Assembly (NCBI GenBank): GCA_050331695.1
Contig: JBHJGP010000019.1
Span: 1 to 64,000, forward strand
Source of the DNA: JBHJGP01 sp050331695
GTDB lineage: Bacteria > Pseudomonadota > Alphaproteobacteria > Geminicoccales > Geminicoccaceae
Length of the DNA stretch: 64,000 bases
Direction of reading: 5' to 3'
Below the pieces are notes generated by a model that made no database searches, was not told the origin of the DNA, and saw only the letters and a list, made by a program, of their open reading frames with translations. Positions within the stretch are counted from its first letter, which is position 1. Each line of letters opens with the position of its first letter. Below are positions 46,180-53,959 of this stretch, in pieces. The translations under genes were made by a program, and so were the position numbers.

Positions 46180-47805
46180 TCATGGCCCGGCCCGCTCCAT
46201 CTGCACGTCGAAGCCATCGCCGCTGCAGCGGGTCTGTCCGGACGCGTCGACCTCACAGACCGTCTCCGACTTCTCGAACTTTTGCCCGTCGGCGCAGGTC
46301 GGATTGTCCTTCTCACTGATGGTCAGCTTGCCGTCCTGCATCCGCGCCTCGGCCGGCGCGACGCAACGTGTACCATCGGCTCGGCGGATGACCGACTGGC
46401 CCTGGCCATCCGCGCCGAACTCGTACGTCTGATCCAACTGATTGCCCTGCTCGTCGGTGAGAGCCGACCGGCTGCGCCACTGGCCCTGGAGGAATTCGAC
46501 CGATGCCGGTCCGCCCTGAGCACCACCGGCCTGGTCGCCCGGTGTCGGCGGATCAGGCGGCAGGCTGAGCGGCTCGCCGGGCTCGGCCGGGGGTTGCTCC
46601 GGTTCGCCCTCGGGCCCCGCAGGCTCGTCAGCGCCCGCTGGTTCCTCCGCCGGTTCGTCGCCGGCGGGCGGCTCATCCTCGGGAGCAGCGCCCTCTTCCG
46701 GTGCCGGTGGTTCCTCACCCGGCGTCTCCGGCTCTTCACCTGGTACGGGAGGCTCCTCGCCAGCAGCGGATGGATCTTCACCGAGCGGTTCCTCACCCTC
46801 GGTCTGGGGCTGCTCCTCGCCTGACAGCGCTTCGTCTTCGCCGAGCGCTTGGTCCTCGCCCGGGGGAAGCTCCGCCTCGCCGAGCCCCTCCTCACCTACC
46901 AACCCTTCGTCGGTGACCAGATCCTCGGGCGCCGCACCGAGTTCGCCGTCCTCCGCCACGAGGCCCAGCTCTTCCGGTGTCACGCCCTCGATCACCTCGC
47001 CGTCTGGACCGACCACGCGACCCTCCGCGTCAACTGTGACCTGCTCGGGCGGGATGATCTGGCCCGTGAAATCGCGGATGACGGGCCGCTCGATCACGTT
47101 CGCCGGGTCCGGCGGTCGCGGCTCTTCCAGCGGGAGCGGTGCTTCCTCCTGAAGGGTCTCGTTCAAGGGCGCCTCCACCGAGGGCTCGCGCCAGAAAAAC
47201 CACCACAGAAGAAGTGCCAACAGGAGCAGGAGCGGCAACAGCCACCAGAGCCAGAGAGGCCAGCGGCGGGTCGAACTCACCGCTTCCTCGGGCTCAGCTC
47301 GAGGTGTCTCAGCCGCTGCCGCCGCTGGCGGCAAAGCTGTCAACGGATCGAAGGTGCCGCCGCCCTGCTCGGCGAAACCCCAGAAGGTCATGACCGGCTG
47401 ATCGTCGATGAAGTGAAGATGGCGGTCGTTGGGGGTCTTCAGCGCCTGGTCGAGGACCGAGGCGAAGGCTTCACCGCCGCCGTTCCCGCCATTGGTCCGC
47501 AGCTCGCTCAGATAATTGTCAAACTGGCCGCGAATGATCTTCAGATCGAGCGCCCGTTCGGCCTGCTCCTGCGGTGCCAGATCGTTCCAACTCCGAGCGT
47601 CACCCGCCACCGGCGCGATCCAGCGGATCTTCTGGCTGCGTTCATCGAACTGCGGACGGGCGAAGAGGTTGGCGCACCGTTCGTCGAGCCGCTGCGCCAC
47701 CGCGGCGCGGAGCTGAACATAGGAATTGTGAACCGGCTGGCCGAAGGCACCGAGCGGTCGGTAGCCGTCAATGCTCTGCTCGACCAGGAGGGCGCCCTGT
47801 TTCAT
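46180..47805 (-). CDS. srfA: SrfA-like membrane protein
   Basis: A 541-residue protein. The N-terminal domain (about 1-140, ending HFIDDQPVMTFWGF) and the C-terminal domain (about 432-541, with FLQGQWRSRSALTDEQGN and several cysteines) match the SrfA family pattern. Between them lie one membrane helix (PLWLWWLLPLLLLLALLLWW, about 180-200) and a very long acidic, proline-rich linker (EEPxxPGEEP-like repeats, about 300-425) that would span the periplasm. The N-terminal domain is therefore cytoplasmic and the C-terminal domain periplasmic. The N-terminal domain resembles that of the VWA protein encoded just upstream. 18 bases separate the two genes. Confidence 0.85.
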   Translation of the reverse strand: MKQGALLVEQSIDGYRPLGAFGQPVHNSYVQLRAAVAQRLDERCANLFARPQFDERSQKIRWIAPVAGDARSWNDLAPQEQAERALDLKIIRGQFDNYLSELRTNGGNGGGEAFASVLDQALKTPNDRHLHFIDDQPVMTFWGFAEQGGGTFDPLTALPPAAAAAETPRAEPEEAVSSTRRWPLWLWWLLPLLLLLALLLWWFFWREPSVEAPLNETLQEEAPLPLEEPRPPDPANVIERPVIRDFTGQIIPPEQVTVDAEGRVVGPDGEVIEGVTPEELGLVAEDGELGAAPEDLVTDEGLVGEEGLGEAELPPGEDQALGEDEALSGEEQPQTEGEEPLGEDPSAAGEEPPVPGEEPETPGEEPPAPEEGAAPEDEPPAGDEPAEEPAGADEPAGPEGEPEQPPAEPGEPLSLPPDPPTPGDQAGGAQGGPASVEFLQGQWRSRSALTDEQGNQLDQTYEFGADGQGQSVIRRADGTRCVAPAEARMQDGKLTISEKDNPTCADGQKFEKSETVCEVDASGQTRCSGDGFDVQMERAGP

Positions 47806-47822
47806 CGCTCTGTCCTAGGCTC

Positions 47823-49457
47823 TCACGTGCAACCGCTGGCGTCGGGCTGTCCCGTCGCTGCCTGGATCTGGCTCGCCATCTGCTCACCTGTCTGCGGTGA
47901 GAAGATGCGCCCGCCGCCGGCCCGGGCAACGCAGCTCAGGACATTTCCCGACCCGCCACCGCTCAGATCGATCACATTGATACGCACATTGGGTTTTTCG
48001 CTGCGAACGGCCCGGGCCGCGGCGCAAGGATCGCTGCCGCAGGTGTCCTTGCCGTCGGAAACAACCACGATCACCACCTCCGACCGCCGGGTCGCAAGCG
48101 CGCCCGCGCGGCTGATCGAGGCGGCGAGCGAGGTAAATTCGCCAGGCTGGATGGCGTTGACCCGGCCGAGCAACTGACCGCGCTCCTCCGAGGCGTAATA
48201 GCGCGTCGCCCGCGTCGCCCCGCAATCGCTGAACGAGACCAAGCCGATACGGATGTCCTCGTGCAATGAGCGCACGACCCGACCGATGGAATCCTTGGCC
48301 GCGCCCATTTTCGACCGCGCTCCCCGAATGCCGTCGCCCATACTACCGGAGCCATCGACGACGAAGACCATCCGAGGCGAGCGTCCAGGCGACCAGGTCG
48401 CATCGCAGGCCGAGGCTTGATCCAAGCTCGGCATCGCCTCCAGCGGCGGCAGTTCGGGCAAGGGCGGCAAATCCGGCAGAGGCGGCCTGACCGCCGCCAC
48501 CTCCGGTTCGACTTCCTCGGGTTCCGGCTCGACCGGCTCAGGTTCTGGCTCCACCTCCACTTCAGGCAGCTCGACGATCTCCTGCGGTGGTTCTGGCTCG
48601 GCAGCCGGCGGTGTCGGCAGAGCCACGATTTCGGGCGGGGGGTCGGTGGCAATACAGGCCGATGCGTAGAGCGGTTGCGCCTGCTGGACCTCGGCCAGTG
48701 CGCCTTCCAATTCGGCGAGGCGCTCCGCTAGTCCGACCGTCGGATCGTCCGCCGGCGGCGGCTCTGGAATAACCTCGACAATCCGATCGGGCAGGGGTGT
48801 CAAAGCGCGGAGTGCAAGCCTGGCGAGTAGAACAGCGAGTGCGCCGGGCACCAGCCAGGGCAGCCAGCGGAAACCGACGGGCGATCGCCGGGCATCTGAC
48901 TGTGAACGATCCGTGCCGAGGTTGTGATCATCCATGGCGGGTTCGCCGGAGCCCGACAAAAATTGGGTCGTTGCTTCGGCCAGTGGCAACGCTTCTTCCT
49001 CGCGCGCCGGCGGATCGATGAGGACCGGCACCTCCTGGCCCGGAGCCGCCAATCCCCAATGGACCAGGACCGGCCGGCCGGTTTTGTCGTCGACGTAATG
49101 CGGCTGGCTGCCGGTCGGCGTCACGATCGCGGAGCGCAGCGAATGGGCGGCCAATCGGCCCGCATCACCCTGGGCTTCAAAGCGATCCGCGAGTGCGGCG
49201 ATCCTGTCCATGACAAGGCGGTGGTTTCGATCGTCAGCCGCCGGCGCCAGCTTTCCACCAAGGATCGACCGCCAGCCCGTGAGATCACCGGTATCGGGAC
49301 GGCGATGGGGTTCGGCCAACAGCCCGGCATCGCCTGCGCCCAGGTGGCTTTGGATCAGCGCGACCAGCTTGCCATGGGCGGCATGCAGCTCGCGGTCGCC
49401 AACCCGAAGGCGCGTCCATTCGACTGGTACTGACAGGTAGACGGGCTCAGGCGCCAT
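47823..49457 (-). CDS. SrfA-related transmembrane VWA protein
   Basis: A 544-residue protein with the same layout as the SrfA-like neighbour: an N-terminal cytoplasmic domain (about 1-150, ending HYVDDKTGRPVLVHWGL, compare HFIDDQPVMTFWGF), a membrane helix (about 196-216), a Pro/Glu-rich spacer, then a C-terminal VWA domain (from about 355) with MIDAS sequence FVVDGSGSMGDG and SDGKDTCGSDPC. It would present a metal-dependent adhesion site to the periplasm. It is the first gene of the minus-strand operon and is divergent from a small membrane protein gene. N-terminal similarity to SrfA is by eye only. Confidence 0.82.
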   Translation of the reverse strand: MAPEPVYLSVPVEWTRLRVGDRELHAAHGKLVALIQSHLGAGDAGLLAEPHRRPDTGDLTGWRSILGGKLAPAADDRNHRLVMDRIAALADRFEAQGDAGRLAAHSLRSAIVTPTGSQPHYVDDKTGRPVLVHWGLAAPGQEVPVLIDPPAREEEALPLAEATTQFLSGSGEPAMDDHNLGTDRSQSDARRSPVGFRWLPWLVPGALAVLLARLALRALTPLPDRIVEVIPEPPPADDPTVGLAERLAELEGALAEVQQAQPLYASACIATDPPPEIVALPTPPAAEPEPPQEIVELPEVEVEPEPEPVEPEPEEVEPEVAAVRPPLPDLPPLPELPPLEAMPSLDQASACDATWSPGRSPRMVFVVDGSGSMGDGIRGARSKMGAAKDSIGRVVRSLHEDIRIGLVSFSDCGATRATRYYASEERGQLLGRVNAIQPGEFTSLAASISRAGALATRRSEVVIVVVSDGKDTCGSDPCAAARAVRSEKPNVRINVIDLSGGGSGNVLSCVARAGGGRIFSPQTGEQMASQIQAATGQPDASGCT

Positions 49458-49617
49458 GGAAGCAGAGTGCCTCTTTAAAGCTCGTGCCGTTTGACCTAGG
49501 TCTGGGCGGTGTTTGTCGAAACGGCCTGGCCGCTGGCCGGCAAATGGGCGTTGAGAAAAACACCATCAATGATCGCATTTGCTCCCTCCAGTCACCATTT
49601 TGCGAGGGCCAACGTGA

Positions 49618-50058
49618 ATGGCAGATGACCGACAATTTGAAACCGAGCCGACCGTGGGCAGCGAAACAACACCTTCGGACGGGTCCGCGGCGACAGACAA
49701 AAATCGTTATCCGGGCCTGGTGCTCTGGTTGATTACAACCGCCCTGCTGGCGGTTCCCGTCGCGTTGCTCGCTTGGCACCTGAATAGCCGGCAGCCGGCG
49801 ATCGTCGAGGTCACGGGGCCGACACCACCGCCAGCCGCGCCCGCCATCGAACTGGTTCACCGCGCCGATCAGCTGACCCAGCTCATCGCGCTGCGGGAAA
49901 ATCAGCTGATTGCCGCGATCGCGGGGCTCGATCCGCCGGCCTGCGAGCCCGGCGAGGTCATTGACGAAGACCGACTGGACGCGGTGCGCCAGGCCCACGC
50001 CGACGATCTATCCCGCTGGCAGGCCATCCTCGAGCGAGCCACACCAAGCCGCGGTTAA
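49618..50058 (+). CDS. Small single-pass membrane protein, divergent from the srf operon
   Basis: A 146-residue protein with one membrane helix (LVLWLITTALLAVPVALLAW, about 33-55) followed by a proline-rich stretch and a short helical region (ELVHRADQLTQLIALRENQL) and a single cysteine near residue 110. This second half resembles the region just after the membrane helix of the transmembrane VWA protein encoded divergently (PPPADDPTVGLAERLAEL), so it may be a reduced paralogue or a partner. GAGGG lies ten bases upstream of the ATG. No family was recognised. It shares the 160-base control region with the srf-type operon. Confidence 0.7.
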   Translation: MADDRQFETEPTVGSETTPSDGSAATDKNRYPGLVLWLITTALLAVPVALLAWHLNSRQPAIVEVTGPTPPPAAPAIELVHRADQLTQLIALRENQLIAAIAGLDPPACEPGEVIDEDRLDAVRQAHADDLSRWQAILERATPSRG

Positions 50059-50061
50059 CGG

Positions 50062-50895
50062 TCAGCTTCGTCCCAAGCGCTTAAATTTTTTCGTTTGTTC
50101 GGTCAGGGCGATCTCGGTCGGCAGGCGCTCCATGGACGACGCGCCGTAGAAGCCGTGGACATGACGGCAGCGCTCGATCATGAAGGCCGCGTCTTCGGGC
50201 TGGGCGACCGGCCCGCCGTGAACCAGAATGATCGCGTCCGGTTTGACGTCGAGGGCGGCGTCAGCCCAACTGTCGATCAACGCTGGACACTCTTCGAGCT
50301 TGAGGGCCGTCTCAGCGCCGATCGAGCCGCCGGTGGTAAGACCCAGATGACAGACGATGATGTCGGCACCGGCCGCCGCCATTGCTGCAGCGTCTGCCTC
50401 GTTGAATACGTAAGGCGTGGTCAGCATGTCCCGCTCACTAGCCAGGCGGATCATGTCGACCTCCAGCGAATAGGACATGCCCGTCTCTTCGAGATTGGCC
50501 CGGAATACGCCGTCGATGAGCCCCACGGTCGGAAAGTTCTGGACACCGGAAAAGCCGATCCGCTTCAGCTCATCCAGAAACCGATCCATCTGACGAAACG
50601 GATCGGTGCCATTGACGCCGGCCAGCACCGGTGTGTGCTTGACCACCGGCAGGACCTCGGCCGCCATCTCGACGACGATCTGATTGGCGTCGCCATAGGC
50701 CAAAAGCCCGGCGAGCGAGCCGCGTCCGGCCATCCTGTACCGTCCGGAATTGTAGATCACGATCAGATCGATACCGCCGGCTTCCTCGCACTTGGCCGAC
50801 AGGCCCGTGCCGGCGCCACCGCCCACGATCGGCTCGCCCCGGTCGACCATGGCCCGGTACCGGGCCATGAGATCGCTGCGCTCGAACCGGGGCAT
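50062..50895 (-). CDS. Phosphoenolpyruvate hydrolase family (TIM-barrel) protein
   Basis: A 277-residue TIM-barrel protein of the family annotated as phosphoenolpyruvate hydrolase-like / IGPS-like, recognised by VGGGAGTGLSAKCEEAGGID, IVIYNSGRYRMAGRGSLAGL and HGGPVAQPEDAAFMI. Its ATG overlaps the UPF0261 stop (ATGA), and the pair is commonly found together or fused. The biochemical activity of the family is poorly defined; PEP hydrolysis should be treated as a name only. It is convergent with the small membrane protein gene, three bases apart. Confidence 0.85.
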   Translation of the reverse strand: MPRFERSDLMARYRAMVDRGEPIVGGGAGTGLSAKCEEAGGIDLIVIYNSGRYRMAGRGSLAGLLAYGDANQIVVEMAAEVLPVVKHTPVLAGVNGTDPFRQMDRFLDELKRIGFSGVQNFPTVGLIDGVFRANLEETGMSYSLEVDMIRLASERDMLTTPYVFNEADAAAMAAAGADIIVCHLGLTTGGSIGAETALKLEECPALIDSWADAALDVKPDAIILVHGGPVAQPEDAAFMIERCRHVHGFYGASSMERLPTEIALTEQTKKFKRLGRS

Positions 50896-52139
50896 CAGGC
50901 TTGCCCTCCAGCAGGCGATCGGCCGTCACCGTGAAGCGCGTCAAAAGCTTCGATCACGGCGTCCGCGAATGCTGCGTCATTGATGTTGACCGGCAGTCGA
51001 ATGAGTTGGCGATCGCCACTCTGGTCCACCGTCTGCTCGAGCGCTTCGAACAGCGCCGCGTCGGCGGCCGGATCGTGGAAGGGCTGGCCCGGCACGTCGA
51101 GCATCGAGACGCCCCCCTCGGGCAGGAAAAAACGCACTGGCGCCTCCATCCGATTGAGCCGTTCACCGATCCACCGGCCCATCGCCGCATTCTCTTCGGC
51201 CGTGGTCCGCATCAACGTCACTTGCGGGTTATGTTCGTAGAAGAGACGATCCCGATAACGCTCCGGTACCGTGTCTGGCGCGCCGAAATTGACCATATCG
51301 AGGGCGCCGCAGGAGCCGATATAGGGCGTCTTGGCGCGAACCATCGCGCCGAAGCGGTCTTCCGTGGCGGCGAACACACCGCCCATCAACAGATCGCAAA
51401 CCTCGGTCGTCGTAAGATCGATGACGCCGGCGAGAAGCCCTGATGCGACCAGCTTTTCCATCGATTGACCGCCGGTCCCGGTTGCGTGGAAGACCAGGCA
51501 ATCATAGGTTTTTTCCAGGACCGCGGTGACCTGCTGAACCGCCGGCGTGGTGACGCCGAACATGGTGAGACCCACCGCCGGTTTTTCTTCCGCCAAAGTG
51601 GCACCGCGCCCACCGGCAACCATGCCAGCCATGGCCAGCGCGCCGTTCGCCAACACCCGGCGGGAAATCGAATTCAGGCCCTGAACATCGGTCACCGAAT
51701 ACATCATCATGATGTCCGCCGGGCCGACATAAGCCGCCACATTGCCGGAGGCGACGGTCGAGATCATGATTTTGGGCAGGCCTACGGGCAGCGATCGCAT
51801 CGCCGGCGTGATCAGGGCCGTACCGCCGGATCCACCCGCCGAGATGATTCCGGCGATATCGCGCTGACTTTCGATCCAATGGACGAAAGCCTCGGCCATG
51901 GCGGCAACGGCACTGCCGCGGTCGCCGGTGAAGACAGTATGCGATCCGCCGGGGTGACAGTCCGCCACCTCGTCCGCCGATACATCAGCGTCCGAGGTTT
52001 TGTCGCGTGTCGAGAGGTCGACCAGTCGGGTGGGCACACCCTGGGTTCGGATCAAGTCTTGGATATATCGAAGCTCATCGCCCTTGGTGTCGAGCGTGCC
52101 GGCCACGAGGACCGGTTTGTTTTTGTTCGGGCCGACCAA
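50895..52139 (-). CDS. UPF0261 (Tm-1-like ATP-binding domain) protein
   Basis: A 414-residue protein of the UPF0261 family, related to the ATP-binding N-terminal domain of tomato Tm-1. Typical segments are VLVAGTLDTKGDELRYI, GISAGGSGGTALI-type sequence (ISAGGSGGTALITPAM) and VFHATGTGGQSMEKLVASG. Translation starts at TTG (52139), six bases after GGGAGG. It precedes and overlaps the TIM-barrel gene, and the two correspond to the two halves of Tm-1-like proteins. The metabolic role in bacteria is not established. Confidence 0.88.
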   Translation of the reverse strand: MVGPNKNKPVLVAGTLDTKGDELRYIQDLIRTQGVPTRLVDLSTRDKTSDADVSADEVADCHPGGSHTVFTGDRGSAVAAMAEAFVHWIESQRDIAGIISAGGSGGTALITPAMRSLPVGLPKIMISTVASGNVAAYVGPADIMMMYSVTDVQGLNSISRRVLANGALAMAGMVAGGRGATLAEEKPAVGLTMFGVTTPAVQQVTAVLEKTYDCLVFHATGTGGQSMEKLVASGLLAGVIDLTTTEVCDLLMGGVFAATEDRFGAMVRAKTPYIGSCGALDMVNFGAPDTVPERYRDRLFYEHNPQVTLMRTTAEENAAMGRWIGERLNRMEAPVRFFLPEGGVSMLDVPGQPFHDPAADAALFEALEQTVDQSGDRQLIRLPVNINDAAFADAVIEAFDALHGDGRSPAGGQA

Positions 52140-52189
52140 GCGCGCCTCCCATCACTGAATCTTTGAGGCGCAAAGCTATCAGCATGTCG

Positions 52190-52225
52190 AAAAAGTCGCG
52201 ACAGCCGTCACCGCTGCCGCGACTT
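52190..52225 (-). terminator. Strong intrinsic terminator after the first RTX gene
   Basis: On the minus strand AAGTCGCG (52225-52218) pairs with CGCGACTT (52200-52193), and five further inner base pairs (one G-U) extend the stem to about 13. TTTTT follows at 52194-52190. It lies 18 bases after the stop of the RTX gene at 52244. Confidence 0.88.
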
Positions 52226-52243
52226 CCCGTCATGGGTGTGGAG

Positions 52244-53653
52244 CTAGCTGACCATCGGCGTTTCGACAACGTCCTCCAGCGCCGCTCCGGTGACGCCGGC
52301 CAGCACCGCCAGGTCCTGGAAATTGTCTGCGCCGCCGTCCGTGTCCACCTGGAGGGTGGTATCGGTGCCGTCGTCGACGAGCTGAGCGAAATCGGAAAGT
52401 TCTGATTCCGCGCTGAAACCACTCAGCAGATCGTCGAGCTGGATGGTGTCGGTCCCCACCTCGAAATCGACGATCAGGTCGACGCCGACGGCGTCGCCGC
52501 CCTCATAGACATATCGATCCGCGCCACCATTGCCGACGAAGGTATCACCGTCCTTGCCACCGATGAACGTGTCGTCGAGCGCACCGCCGATCAGCACATC
52601 CTCGCCGTCATTGCCGATACCGAAGACCTCGATGCCGGCGTTTTCAGCGTCAAGCAGATCGTTGCCGTCGCCACCGACGAACTGAACATCGTTCAATTGC
52701 GTGGCCGACAGATCACCGATCGCAAGCGTGTCGTCGCCGCCTTGGCCGTTGATCTCGGCACGCTCGATCCCGTCGATGTCGAGTTCGAACAGCCCGAGAT
52801 TGGTGCGCGCGAACAGCACCTCGGCACCACCGGCACCCAGCGTGAACTCGTCGCCGGCACCGTCCGCACCGTTGACCACCTGGATGTCGAAGCCGGCGCC
52901 GCCGATGACACGATCGGACCCGTCGCCATTGTTCCAGATGTTGGTGTCGTCACCGCCGCCACCACGGATGACGTCGTCGCCCTGGTTGCCAATGGTAAGA
53001 TCATTGGCGCCGCCGCCGCTGAGAAAGTCCCGGACGCTGCTGCCGAACAAATCGTCGGCGCCGGCGTCACCTCGCAGATCGACGGTGGTCGTCGCCAGAG
53101 TGGCATCGAGGCGGTCGCCGCCGAGACCACCATTCACGAAAACCCGCTCCAGGGCCGTGCCGGACAGATCACCAACGGTGACATCGTCACCACCGGCCTG
53201 GCCGTTGATCTCGAACTGCTCAACACCACTCACGTCCAACTGGAAGAGGCCGAGATTGACGCGCTCGAAGAACACGTCGCTGGCACCCGCCTCGAGCACG
53301 AACTGGTCGCCCAAACCGTCGGCGCCGTTCACCTGAACCCGGTCGATGTCGGCACCGCCGTCCATGCGGTCCGAGCCATCGCCATTGTTCCAAATGATGA
53401 GGTCGGCGCCCGGGCCGCCCCGCTTGTCGTCGTCTCCGGTATCGCCGATCAGCGTGTCGTCGCCGATCCCGCCGGACAGATTGTCCTCTCCGGGACCGCC
53501 TTCGATCGTGTCATTGCCCTCATCGCCGCGAAGCTGATCGTCGCCGTCCAACCCTTGAATTTCGTCATCGCCTTCGCGACCGAAAATAACGTCGTTCTCG
53601 TCGGTGCCGGTCAGCATGTCATTGCCGGGCGTGCCGAACTGCGTCGTCGCCAT
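52244..53653 (-). CDS. RTX calcium-binding protein, probable type I secretion substrate
   Basis: A 469-residue, very acidic protein without signal peptide. Residues about 8-85 are glycine/aspartate-rich nonapeptide repeats (GREGDDEIQGLDGDDQLRGD and onward) that bind calcium as a beta-roll; more repeats lie at about 195-240 and 340-385. Two similar segments (FFERVNLGLFQLDVSGVEQF and LFARTNLGLFELDIDGIERA) show an internal duplication. The C-terminus (VDFEVGTDTIQLDDLL to LQVDTDGGADNFQDLAVLAG) fits a type I secretion target region. GGGAG precedes the ATG. It is a paralogue of the next RTX gene. No secretion genes are nearby. Confidence 0.88.
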   Translation of the reverse strand: MATTQFGTPGNDMLTGTDENDVIFGREGDDEIQGLDGDDQLRGDEGNDTIEGGPGEDNLSGGIGDDTLIGDTGDDDKRGGPGADLIIWNNGDGSDRMDGGADIDRVQVNGADGLGDQFVLEAGASDVFFERVNLGLFQLDVSGVEQFEINGQAGGDDVTVGDLSGTALERVFVNGGLGGDRLDATLATTTVDLRGDAGADDLFGSSVRDFLSGGGANDLTIGNQGDDVIRGGGGDDTNIWNNGDGSDRVIGGAGFDIQVVNGADGAGDEFTLGAGGAEVLFARTNLGLFELDIDGIERAEINGQGGDDTLAIGDLSATQLNDVQFVGGDGNDLLDAENAGIEVFGIGNDGEDVLIGGALDDTFIGGKDGDTFVGNGGADRYVYEGGDAVGVDLIVDFEVGTDTIQLDDLLSGFSAESELSDFAQLVDDGTDTTLQVDTDGGADNFQDLAVLAGVTGAALEDVVETPMVS

Positions 53654-53959
53654 AGAGATTACTCCCAGTGAACAGGTCCAACACTCGGGAACTAGACTCG
53701 AGCATAAAAAGCCGAGCGCGCGGCAGACCTATCATAAAGAACTGAACAGCTAAACGAATAAGTTGGCAACGTAACTTGTCATCAACTTGTAGATTATTAC
53801 TAAGGGTTCAATGACCGTGGCGAAATACGCGAAAACGCGATATTGCGGACACCTGATTTGTAGTCATTCAACTGTTAGAGTATTTTTCGGCCGGCAACCG
53901 AAGAAAAAGCCCGATGGGTTGTGCATCGGGCTTTCGGAAATGGGCTGAAATCGGGAAAG
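53654..53959. other. 306-base AT-rich spacer between the paralogous RTX genes
   Basis: No gene is visible. The part next to the first RTX gene is its leader and promoter region: on the minus strand TGGACCTG (53680-53673) lies 20-27 bases before the ATG, and TCTTTATGATAG (53740-53729), with a possible -10 element TATGAT, lies 76-87 bases before it. Both are matched at nearly the same distances before the other RTX gene. The other end holds the terminator of the second RTX gene. The spacer is clearly more AT-rich than the window. Confidence 0.6.
53901..53934 (-). terminator. Strong intrinsic terminator after the second RTX gene
   Basis: On the minus strand AAAGCCCGAT (53934-53925) and its complement ATCGGGCTTT (53915-53906) form a perfect ten-base stem with a nine-base loop, followed by TTCTT. 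It lies 26 bases after the stop of the RTX gene at 53960. Confidence 0.9.
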
